8,877 bases of DNA from Lautropia sp. SCN 70-15 (GTDB taxonomy: Bacteria > Pseudomonadota > Gammaproteobacteria > Burkholderiales > Burkholderiaceae_E), in NCBI GenBank assembly GCA_001724315.1, contig MEEC01000103.1:1-8877 (forward strand), given 5' to 3'. A program made the translations under genes and the position numbers. Under the pieces are notes generated by a model, which did not search any database, was not told where the DNA came from, and was given only the letters and a program-made list of their open reading frames with translations. Below are positions 1 through 5,192 of this stretch, one piece after another; positions within the stretch are counted from its first letter, which is position 1, and each line of letters begins with the position of its first letter.

Positions 1-250
1 GCAGGCCGATGGTGCCGCGGCCGTCGTACTGGCCCTCGTGGGCCGACTGGTCGCCGCCGGTGCAGAAGGCGCGCTCGCCGGCGCCGGCCAGCACGATGGC
101 GCCGATCTCGCGGTCGTAGCCCGCGCGGTTGATCGCGTGGATCAGCTCGTCGCAGGTCTTGCCGCGGAAGGCGTTCATCTTCTCCGGCCGGTTGATCGTG
201 ATCCAGGCCGCGCCGTTGCGCACTTCGTACAGGATGTCTTCGTAGTTCAT
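1..250 (-). CDS. badI: 2-ketocyclohexanecarboxyl-CoA hydrolase BadI, 5' part only (runs off the left edge)
   Basis: The first 83 codons of a crotonase (enoyl-CoA hydratase/isomerase) superfamily protein are present; the rest lies beyond position 1. BadI opens the ring of 2-ketocyclohexane-1-carboxyl-CoA to give pimeloyl-CoA in the cytoplasm, a late step of cyclohexanecarboxylate and some anaerobic benzoate pathways. Visible signs are the early INRPEKMNAFRG segment, AGYDREIGAIVLAGAG, and FCTGGDQSAHEGQYDGRGT, which matches my memory of Rhodopseudomonas BadI much better than MenB, the nearest relative. The FCTGGD segment belongs to the CoA/oxyanion-binding region of crotonases; the later catalytic residues are not in view. 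The ATG (complement of 248-250) has a GAGGG ribosome-binding sequence about 9 nt upstream. It is on the same strand as the TRAP operon that ends at 416, but has its own putative promoter and operator. Family is certain; BadI rather than MenB or another crotonase is likely but not proved from a third of the protein. Confidence 0.85.
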   Translation of the reverse strand, partial: MNYEDILYEVRNGAAWITINRPEKMNAFRGKTCDELIHAINRAGYDREIGAIVLAGAGERAFCTGGDQSAHEGQYDGRGTIGL

Positions 251-300
251 CTGCAAGCCCTCGCGTGATGCCGGCCGCCCCATGGTGGCGACCTAGGAAT

Positions 301-318
301 TGAATGAGCGTCCATTCA
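301..318. promoter_or_regulatory. Putative TetR/FadR-type operator upstream of badI
   Basis: This is a perfect inverted repeat, TGAATG - six bases (AGCGTC) - CATTCA. It has the same length and nearly the same sequence as the operator I recall for the TetR-family fatty-acid regulator FadR of Bacillus (TGAATGA-N4-TCATTCA), differing at one conserved inner position. TetR-family repressors that sense acyl-CoA or aromatic-CoA esters often use such sites in proteobacteria. The site lies just downstream of, and touches, the -10 box at 318-323, covering the expected transcription start, so a bound repressor would block badI transcription. The repeat is seen directly; the regulator family is inferred, and no regulator gene is in the window. 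Confidence 0.6.
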
Positions 319-323
319 GTATA
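318..323 (-). promoter_or_regulatory. Putative -10 box of the badI promoter
   Basis: On the minus strand the hexamer reads TATACT, five of six matches to the sigma-70 -10 consensus. No good -35 hexamer is visible 16-18 nt upstream (positions about 340-346 read GTGCAC or similar), so the promoter may be weak or need an activator. Transcription would start near position 311, leaving a leader of about 60 nt before the badI ATG. The box overlaps the end of the inverted repeat at 301-318. Confidence 0.5.
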
Positions 324-366
324 CGGAAGTTGGGCTCGGCGTGCACGTGCCCGCCGATGTCGCCGG

Positions 367-396
367 AAAAGAAAAGGCCCCGCATCGCGGGGCCTT
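367..396 (-). terminator. Rho-independent terminator of the TRAP operon
   Basis: A 10-bp perfect stem, AAGGCCCCGC and GCGGGGCCTT (374-383 and 387-396), has a 3-nt loop. On the minus strand it is followed by TTTTCTTTTCC including the stem's last two Ts. It begins 19 nt past the dctM stop codon. It separates the TRAP operon from badI, supporting an independent badI promoter. Confidence 0.9.
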
Positions 397-415
397 CTCC
401 TTGGCTCGCCGGGAA

Positions 416-2323
416 TCAGTACAGCGCGTTCGGCAGCCAGAGACCGATGCCGGGGAACAGGTACAGGATCACGATCGCGATGATCTGTATGCCCATGAAC
501 GGCAGCATGCCCATAAAGATCTGGTTCAGCGTCACGTGCGGGGGCGAGACGCCCTTCAGGTAGAAGGCCGACATGGCCACCGGCGGCGACAGGAAGGCCG
601 TCTGCAGGTTCAGCGCGACCAGCAGGCCGAAGAACAGCGGGTCGATCTGGAAGTGGTCGAGCAGCGGCAGGAAGATCGGCATGAAGATGATGATGATCTC
701 GGTCCACTCGAGCGGCCAGCCGAGCAGGAAGATCACGACCTGCGCCAGGATCATGAACTGGATGGGCGTGAGGTCCATCCCCATGACCCAGGTGTTGATG
801 ATCTCCTGGCCGCCGAGCAGGGCGAAGGCGGCCGAGAAGATGCTCGAGCCGACGAACAGCCAGCAGACCATCGCGCTGGTCTTTGCGGTGAGGTACACCG
901 ACTCGCGCACCATCGGGAAATTCAGCCTCCGATAGGCTGCGGCGAGCAGGATGCCACCCAGCGCGCCGAGCGCCGCCGCCTCGGTCGGCGTGCAGAGGCC
1001 GACGACGATGCTGCCCAGCACCGCCAGGATCAGCAGCGTGAGCGGGAAGAACGACGCGAGCAGCATCTTGAAGATCTCGAGCCGCGCGAAGGTGAGCATC
1101 GCGTAGTAGCCGAGCATCGCGATGCCGACGACCGCCAGGCTGATCCAGTAGCCGAGCGGCGCCGATCGACGTTGCGGCCCGTCGGCTTCGCCGGCGTCCT
1201 GCGCCGGGTCGGCGGCCGCGTCCGGTGCGGTCGCTTCCGCACCATTCGCGCCCGGAGGCTCTGCCAGCCCGCCGGCGCCAGGCGGTTCAGCCAGGCCGCC
1301 GCCGCTGTCGGCGTCGTCCGAAGAGCTGAAGCCGCCGCCCATCTGCTGCAACCCGTAGTCCTCCTCGACGACGGGTGCGGTGACGGCGAGATAGCTGCCG
1401 CCCATGACCGCCGCGAACACGATGATCGGCAGCACGGCGGCGACGAGGTTTCCGACGAGCGTCGCCGTTGGCACGCCGACGTTGCGGCGCCCCTTGATCG
1501 CGGTGACCAGGGCCGGGATGGCGCGGTTGCCGACGCTGTCCTTCAGCGCACTCGCGAACGGCGGCAGCGGAACCTTCCGATCTTCCTCGGAGAGCGGCGG
1601 CGCGAGATGGGGCTTGAACTTCGCGAGCACGATCACGTACAGGACGTAGAGCCCTGCCAGCATCAGGCCCGGGAAGAACGCGCCCGCGTAGAGCTTGACG
1701 ACCGAGACGCCGGCGACCGCGCCGTACAGGATCAGCAGGACCGACGGCGGCAGCAGGATGCCCAGGCAGCCCCCGGCCGTGATCGACCCGGCCGAGAGCT
1801 GGACGCTGTAGCCGGCGCGAAGCATGGCCGGCAGGGCGAGCAGCCCCATCAGCGTGACCACCGCGCCGACGATGCCGGTGGCGGTGGCGAACAGCGCGCA
1901 GGTGGCGATCGTGGCGACCGCAAGCGAACCCGGGATCCTCGCCATGGCCAGGTGCATGCCCTGGAACAGGCTCTGGATCAGGTTGGCGCGCTCGACCAGG
2001 TAGCCCATGAAGATGAACAGCGGCACGGCGATCAGCACGTCGTTCGTCATCACCGCGTAGGTGCGAAGCACCATCAGGTCCAGCGTCTGCTGGATGGCGA
2101 GCTCCCAGCCCATGCCGCGATAGGCCAGCAGCGTGAAGATCACGCCCATGCCCATCAGCGTGAAGGCCGTGGGAAAGCCCAGCATGATGGTGACGACGAT
2201 CAGCGCCAGCATCAGCAGGCCGAGGTGGCCGTTCGTCATGTCGGCCGGAGCCGGCATCAGGATCGCGATGCCCAGGACGATCGCGATCAGGATGGACAGG
2301 CCGAACCAGATTTCCTTTCTCAT
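416..2323 (-). CDS. dctM: TRAP transporter large permease subunit DctM, FcbT3-like long form
   Basis: The 635-residue inner-membrane subunit of a tripartite ATP-independent periplasmic transporter, carrying the transport path that couples solute uptake to an ion gradient. The N-terminal half (about 1-235) and C-terminal half (about 420-635) show the DctM pattern of many hydrophobic helices, with PTAFTLMGMG near 51, GILLPPS near 188 and CTPTEAAALGAL near 444. Typical DctM proteins have about 425-450 residues. The excess lies at about 243-420: two extra hydrophobic segments (about 288-312 and 390-412) flank a low-complexity acidic linker (about 320-386) containing a tandem GGLAEPPGA repeat. Long forms like this belong to the mannitol/chloroaromatic TRAP group (FcbT3-like). 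I chose the ATG at 2321-2323 because it overlaps the dctQ stop as ATGA, implying translational coupling; a longer frame to 2482 would lie inside dctQ. The exact substrate is unknown. Confidence 0.93.
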   Translation of the reverse strand: MRKEIWFGLSILIAIVLGIAILMPAPADMTNGHLGLLMLALIVVTIMLGFPTAFTLMGMGVIFTLLAYRGMGWELAIQQTLDLMVLRTYAVMTNDVLIAVPLFIFMGYLVERANLIQSLFQGMHLAMARIPGSLAVATIATCALFATATGIVGAVVTLMGLLALPAMLRAGYSVQLSAGSITAGGCLGILLPPSVLLILYGAVAGVSVVKLYAGAFFPGLMLAGLYVLYVIVLAKFKPHLAPPLSEEDRKVPLPPFASALKDSVGNRAIPALVTAIKGRRNVGVPTATLVGNLVAAVLPIIVFAAVMGGSYLAVTAPVVEEDYGLQQMGGGFSSSDDADSGGGLAEPPGAGGLAEPPGANGAEATAPDAAADPAQDAGEADGPQRRSAPLGYWISLAVVGIAMLGYYAMLTFARLEIFKMLLASFFPLTLLILAVLGSIVVGLCTPTEAAALGALGGILLAAAYRRLNFPMVRESVYLTAKTSAMVCWLFVGSSIFSAAFALLGGQEIINTWVMGMDLTPIQFMILAQVVIFLLGWPLEWTEIIIIFMPIFLPLLDHFQIDPLFFGLLVALNLQTAFLSPPVAMSAFYLKGVSPPHVTLNQIFMGMLPFMGIQIIAIVILYLFPGIGLWLPNALY

Positions 2324-2952
2324 TTCTGCGGCACCTGCTTGCGCTGGCCGGTGACGTAGACGTCGAGCTGGGCGATGTCTTCGTCCTTCACGTGGACCAT
2401 GTCCTTGAGCTTGTCGACGTCGACCTCTTCCACGTCCTCCTCGCGCGACGGCCACTGGCCTTCCCGCAGGCAGCCGATGCAACGGACGACCTCGACGAAG
2501 CCCTGCAGCAGCAGGCAGAAACCGGCGATGGGAATGATCGCCTTGAACGGATAGATGGGCGGTCCGTCGGCCGTGATGTTGGAGTGTTCGTTGATCGCCC
2601 AGGACTCGGCCGCGTAGTAGTAGCCGGCCCAGAACAGCGCGATCACGCCCGGGAAGAAGAAGAGGATGTACAGCGCGAGGTCGAGACCGGCCTGCAGCCG
2701 GGCCGGGAAGAATCCGTACAGCACGTCTCCGCGAACATGGCCGTTCTTGGCTAGCGTGTAGGCGCCGGCCATCATGAACAGGCCGCCGTACAGCATGTTC
2801 ATGAAGTCGAAGGACCAGGCGTGCGGAGCGCCCAGGACGTAGCGCGAGAAGACTTCGTAGGAAACGAAGAGTGTCAGCGCCAGCGCGAACCAGCCGAACA
2901 ACTGGCCGATCCAGGTGTTGAACCGGTCGATGGCGACCAGGAGCCCTTGCAT
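2320..2952 (-). CDS. dctQ: TRAP transporter small permease subunit DctQ
   Basis: A 210-residue membrane protein with about four hydrophobic helices (roughly residues 15-35, 50-68, 92-115 and 137-158), the expected topology for the TRAP small subunit that associates with DctM. Family-like features are SYEVFSRYVLGAPHAWSFD near 30-48 and LAKNGHVRGDVLY near 70-82. The C-terminal 40 residues are highly charged (EEDVEEVDVDKLKD) and should be cytoplasmic; this tail is longer than in many DctQ proteins. The ATG at 2950-2952 is preceded by GAGG with 5-nt spacing. It follows dctP after a 174-nt gap containing a hairpin and overlaps dctM by 4 nt. Confidence 0.93.
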   Translation of the reverse strand: MQGLLVAIDRFNTWIGQLFGWFALALTLFVSYEVFSRYVLGAPHAWSFDFMNMLYGGLFMMAGAYTLAKNGHVRGDVLYGFFPARLQAGLDLALYILFFFPGVIALFWAGYYYAAESWAINEHSNITADGPPIYPFKAIIPIAGFCLLLQGFVEVVRCIGCLREGQWPSREEDVEEVDVDKLKDMVHVKDEDIAQLDVYVTGQRKQVPQK

Positions 2953-2995
2953 GATGGCCTCAACCTGCTAGTGGACGAGGGGCAGGATGGTAACG

Positions 2996-3053
2996 CAAAA
3001 ACGGCCGAAAACCGGAACGGTATCGATGCTGCTTCCGTCTCCGGTCCGGCCGT
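2996..3053 (-). terminator. Intra-operon hairpin with T-run after dctP (attenuator-like)
   Basis: A long imperfect hairpin has three stem blocks: ACGGCC/GGCCGT (3001-3006 with 3048-3053), ACCGGA/TCCGGT (3011-3016 with 3040-3045) and ACGG/CCGT (3017-3020 with 3035-3038). On the minus strand it ends in TTTTT then GCG. It lies about 75 nt past the dctP stop and 44 nt before dctQ. This resembles a partial terminator or 3'-end stabiliser that yields more binding-protein mRNA than permease mRNA, a known pattern in binding-protein-dependent transporter operons. The function is inferred; the symmetry is visible. Confidence 0.6.
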
Positions 3054-3126
3054 TCGCGCAGCGAAGGGGACACGACCCGCGGATTGCCGGCAGTCAGCGA
3101 CCGCCGGCCACCCCGGGCAGCGGGGC

Positions 3127-4269
3127 TCAGCCCTTCTTCTGGAAGTAGTGGTTGTAAGCCAGGCGCCGGTTGTTGTTGGTGTCCATGTCCCACGCCATGG
3201 CCCGCGCGGCGAAGGCGCGTTGCGAGGCCTCGATCTCCTTGAACAGCGGGTTCGTCTCGGCCTTCTTCGCGACGATCCGGTCCCAGACGACCAGCTGCTC
3301 GCGCAGGATCGCGTCCGGCGTCTTGTAGAACTTCACGCCGTCCTTCTGCAGGTTGATGTAGTCCTTCGAGTAACGGTCGACCGCCTTCCAGGACATGTCG
3401 GCCGAGGCCGCCTCGACGGCGTTGGCGATGATGGCCTGCATGGTCTTGGGCAGACCGTTGTACTTGTCCTTGTTGAACATGATCTCGAAGGTCTCGGCCG
3501 CCTGGTGGAAGCTCTGCAGCATGCAGACCTTGGAGACGTCGGGAAAGCCGAGCAGGCGGTCGGACGAGGCGTTGTTGAACTCCGCGCCATCGAGCAGGCC
3601 GCGGTCGAGCGCCGGCACGATCTCGCCGCCGGGCAGCGCGTTGACCGCCGCGCCCATCTCGGTGAACAGGTCGATCGCCAGGCCGTTGGTGCGGAACTTG
3701 AGGCCCTTCAGGTCGGCGGTCTTGGTGATCGGCTTCTTGAACCAGCCGAAAGGCTGGGTGGCCATCGGGCCGGTCAGGAAGGAAACGACGTTGCCGCCGA
3801 TCGACGCGTAGAGCTTCTCGAGCAGTTCCTTGCCGCCGCCGTACTTGTGCCAGGCCAGCACCATGTTGGCGTCCATGCCGAAGGCCGGGCCGGAGGAGAA
3901 CAGGGCCAGCGCGTTCTGCTTGCCGTAGTTGTAGCCGAGCACGCCGTGGCCGCCGTCAAGCGTGCCCTTGGAGACGGCGTCGAGCAGGCCGAAGGCGGGC
4001 ACGACCGCGCCAGCGGGCAGCATCTCGACCTTGAGCTCGCCGCCGGTCATGTCGTTGATCTTCTTGGTGAAGTCGACTGCGTACTCGTGGAAGATGTCGA
4101 CGGTCGGCCAGGTGCTCTGGAAGCGCAGGGTGATCGCGCCCTGCGCGCGCACGATGGCGGGAAAGCCCAGCGTGGCCGCGGTGCCGGCGGCGGCGGCGCT
4201 GCCGAAGAACTTGCGGCGCGAACCGGACTGGGCGGTCGAATCGATGGCGGGTTGGGTGTTCTGCTTCAC
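3127..4269 (-). CDS. dctP: TRAP transporter periplasmic substrate-binding protein DctP (Tat-exported)
   Basis: A 380-residue periplasmic binding protein that captures the carboxylate substrate and delivers it to DctQM. The N-terminus has a twin-arginine signal: SRRKFF at residues 17-22, then an Ala/Gly-rich hydrophobic stretch and likely cleavage near residue 42 (VRAQG). The mature part shows the TRAP signature region LKGLKFRTNG at 187-196, whose Arg193 corresponds to the family Arg that salt-bridges the substrate carboxylate, followed by GGEIVPALDRGLLDGAEF, typical of the keto-acid/lactate and chloroaromatic groups. The start is GTG (complement of 4267-4269), chosen for the strong AGGAGA ribosome-binding site 7 nt upstream. 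It is the first gene of dctPQM and adjoins badI downstream, so a cyclic or aromatic carboxylate is a plausible ligand, but lactate or 2-oxo acids are equally compatible with the sequence. Confidence 0.93.
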   Translation of the reverse strand: MKQNTQPAIDSTAQSGSRRKFFGSAAAAGTAATLGFPAIVRAQGAITLRFQSTWPTVDIFHEYAVDFTKKINDMTGGELKVEMLPAGAVVPAFGLLDAVSKGTLDGGHGVLGYNYGKQNALALFSSGPAFGMDANMVLAWHKYGGGKELLEKLYASIGGNVVSFLTGPMATQPFGWFKKPITKTADLKGLKFRTNGLAIDLFTEMGAAVNALPGGEIVPALDRGLLDGAEFNNASSDRLLGFPDVSKVCMLQSFHQAAETFEIMFNKDKYNGLPKTMQAIIANAVEAASADMSWKAVDRYSKDYINLQKDGVKFYKTPDAILREQLVVWDRIVAKKAETNPLFKEIEASQRAFAARAMAWDMDTNNNRRLAYNHYFQKKG

Positions 4270-4297
4270 GGAGTGTCTCCTCTTGCTGCTTCGGTAG

Positions 4298-4402
4298 TCA
4301 GTCGATCCAGGTGCTCGGGGGCCGCTGTGCCGCGCCGCCCGATGCGTCGTTGTGGTTCGGGTTCCGACCCCTGACCGGATCGTCGAAAGTGCGGTCTGTC
4401 AT
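4298..4402 (-). CDS. Candidate 34-residue leader ORF upstream of dctP (unrecognised)
   Basis: An ATG-to-TGA frame of 34 codons lies wholly inside the predicted dctP 5' leader and stops 28 nt before the dctP GTG. The product would be hydrophilic and probably disordered, with charged N-terminal residues, an Asn/His-rich middle and a C-terminus ending STWID. Its third codon positions are mostly G or C, as in the real genes here, but there is no clear ribosome-binding site before the ATG (upstream reads CCCGGCGCG). I do not recognise it. It could be a small protein, a regulatory leader peptide or a chance frame. Confidence 0.25.
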   Translation of the reverse strand: MTDRTFDDPVRGRNPNHNDASGGAAQRPPSTWID

Positions 4403-4441
4403 CGCGCCGGGATGGAACGCGTCGGAACTAGCCCCGGTGGG

Positions 4442-4470
4442 AGGGTATAGAGGCCGTTTTGGCCCGTCAA
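4442..4470 (-). promoter_or_regulatory. Putative dctPQM promoter
   Basis: On the minus strand a good -35, TTGACG (complement of 4465-4470), is followed after 15 nt by TATACC (4444-4449) or after 17 nt by TACCCT (4442-4447). The first has a better hexamer and poor spacing; the second the reverse. The spacer contains the palindromic GGCC-N5-GGCC. Transcription would start near 4435, giving a leader of about 165 nt that holds the candidate 34-codon ORF. Confidence 0.5.
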
Positions 4471-4490
4471 CCCGTCGTGCGGCAGGCTGT

Positions 4491-4525
4491 TCCGGGAAAA
4501 CCTCCGGGAAAAGCTTCCGGGAAAA
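4491..4525. repeat. Three direct repeats of TCCGGGAAAA upstream of the dctP promoter
   Basis: Identical decamers occur at 4491-4500, 4503-4512 and 4516-4525, with start-to-start spacing of 12 and 13 nt, a little over one helical turn. On the dctP strand they read TTTTCCCGGA and end 20 nt upstream of the -35. They directly adjoin the rpmG terminator. They may be activator sites or a local duplication of the terminator's T-rich tail. Confidence 0.8.
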
Positions 4526-4554
4526 CAAAAAGGCAGGCGCGAAGGCCTGCCTTT
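4522..4554 (-). terminator. Rho-independent terminator after rpmG
   Basis: A perfect 10-bp stem, AAAGGCAGGC and GCCTGCCTTT (4529-4538 and 4545-4554), has a 6-nt loop. On the minus strand it is followed by TTTTTGTTTT counting the stem's final Ts. It ends the rpmB-rpmG transcript about 104 nt past the rpmG stop and insulates dctP from it. Confidence 0.88.
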
Positions 4555-4657
4555 CGTTAGGGGCGCGCGGCCGGACCGCCCGCTGCCTCGGTGTACGCCG
4601 GCGCGCTGGGCGCCGTGCCGGGTTCTTGCCCTATCCGGGCAAGGCCCCGGGAGGGCG

Positions 4658-4813
4658 TCACTTGATCTTCGTTTCCTTGTAGGTCACATGCTTGCGGGCG
4701 ACGGGATCGAACTTCTTGATCTCCATCTTTTCCGGCATGTTCCGCTTGTTCTTGGTGGTCGTGTAGAAGTGGCCGGTGCCGGCCGTCGACTCGAGCTTGA
4801 TCTTGTCGCGCAT
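4658..4813 (-). CDS. rpmG: Large ribosomal subunit protein bL33
   Basis: A 51-residue basic protein of the 50S subunit, located near the E site. The sequence begins MRDKIKLESTAGTGHFYTTT, contains KNKRNMPEKMEIKKFDP and ends YKETKIK, an almost complete match to proteobacterial L33. It has no cysteines, so it is the zinc-independent form. It lacks the short N-terminal MAKG(x) extension of the 55-residue E. coli protein; no in-frame start codon is available upstream before the rpmB stop region, and GAGG lies 8 nt before this ATG. It follows rpmB after 40 nt and is followed by a terminator. Confidence 0.97.
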   Translation of the reverse strand: MRDKIKLESTAGTGHFYTTTKNKRNMPEKMEIKKFDPVARKHVTYKETKIK

Positions 4814-4853
4814 GATGTTCGCCTCGCTGGTGCGGTGAGGTTCGTTCGGTCGC

Positions 4854-5087
4854 TCAGGCGTTGCCGCGAGCGCGCAGGTCGGCCAGCACCGAGTCGATGC
4901 CCACCTTGTCGATCAGGCGCAGGCCCGCGTTGGAGATGCGCAGCCGGACCCAGCGCTGCTCGGATTCGACCCAGATGCGGCGGTACTGGAGGTTCGGCAG
5001 GAAGCGACGCTTGGTCTTGTTGTTCGCGTGCGAAACATTGTTGCCGACCATCGGCGCCTTTCCGGTAACTTGGCAAACTTTGGCCAT
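4854..5087 (-). CDS. rpmB: Large ribosomal subunit protein bL28
   Basis: A 77-residue 50S subunit protein with the family start MAKVCQVTGKAP, then KTKRRFLPNLQYRRIWVES and a C-terminus with IDKVGIDSVLADLRARG. Only one cysteine is present, so it is the zinc-free form. The frame is open 17 codons further upstream to 5138, but the ATG at 5085-5087 begins the conserved MAKVCQVTGK and has AGGA 9 nt upstream; the longer start would also fall almost on the expected transcription start. It is co-transcribed with rpmG from the promoter at 5147-5176. Confidence 0.97.
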   Translation of the reverse strand: MAKVCQVTGKAPMVGNNVSHANNKTKRRFLPNLQYRRIWVESEQRWVRLRISNAGLRLIDKVGIDSVLADLRARGNA

Positions 5088-5146
5088 GATCAGTGTTCCT
5101 GTCAGGATCTCGATAACGGACCCGCTCGGATCCAGCAAAGCTCGCC

Positions 5147-5176
5147 ATTATAGGGGAACCAGGGCTGGTGGGGCAA
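5147..5176 (-). promoter_or_regulatory. Promoter of rpmB-rpmG
   Basis: On the minus strand TTGCCC (5171-5176), an 18-nt spacer and a perfect TATAAT (5147-5152) form a good sigma-70 promoter starting transcription near 5140. The leader is about 53 nt and includes a small stem, GGATCC/GGGTCC with one G-U pair and a 4-nt loop (5118-5133), which might matter for ribosomal-protein control but is short. Confidence 0.85.
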
Positions 5177-5192
5177 GTCGGGGCATGGCAGC

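Larger units (their letters stand above)
251..415. other. Intergenic region between dctM and badI
   Basis: These 165 bases contain the dctM terminator, the badI -10 box, the inverted-repeat operator and the badI ribosome-binding site. I see no small gene or RNA gene in the remainder. Confidence 0.7.
4270..4657. other. 388-base intergenic region between dctP and rpmG
   Basis: Read on the minus strand, this holds an rpmG 3' segment with a 7-bp hairpin (CTTGCCC/GGGCAAG, 4625-4631 with 4637-4643, no T-run), the rpmG terminator, three decamer repeats, the dctP promoter, the candidate leader ORF and the dctP ribosome-binding site. No RNA gene or mobile element is recognised in it. Confidence 0.7.

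Noticed and set aside
341..2359. A 672-codon open frame on the plus strand
   Set aside because: It is antisense to dctM and dctQ. Its product is a low-complexity Arg/Asp/Gln/His-rich string with no recognisable domain, the usual shadow of a high-GC membrane-protein gene.
2324..2482. A longer dctM start adding 53 residues
   Set aside because: The extension is Arg/Gly-rich, lies inside the dctQ coding sequence, and the ATGA overlap provides a natural start directly before the first membrane helix.
2821..4374. A 517-codon open frame on the plus strand
   Set aside because: It is antisense to dctP and part of dctQ, has no family resemblance, and dctP has a clear signal peptide, binding signature and ribosome-binding site.
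4625..4643. A 7-bp hairpin CTTGCCC/GGGCAAG considered as the rpmG terminator
   Set aside because: No T-run follows on the minus strand. The stem at 4529-4554 with its T-rich tail is a far better terminator.
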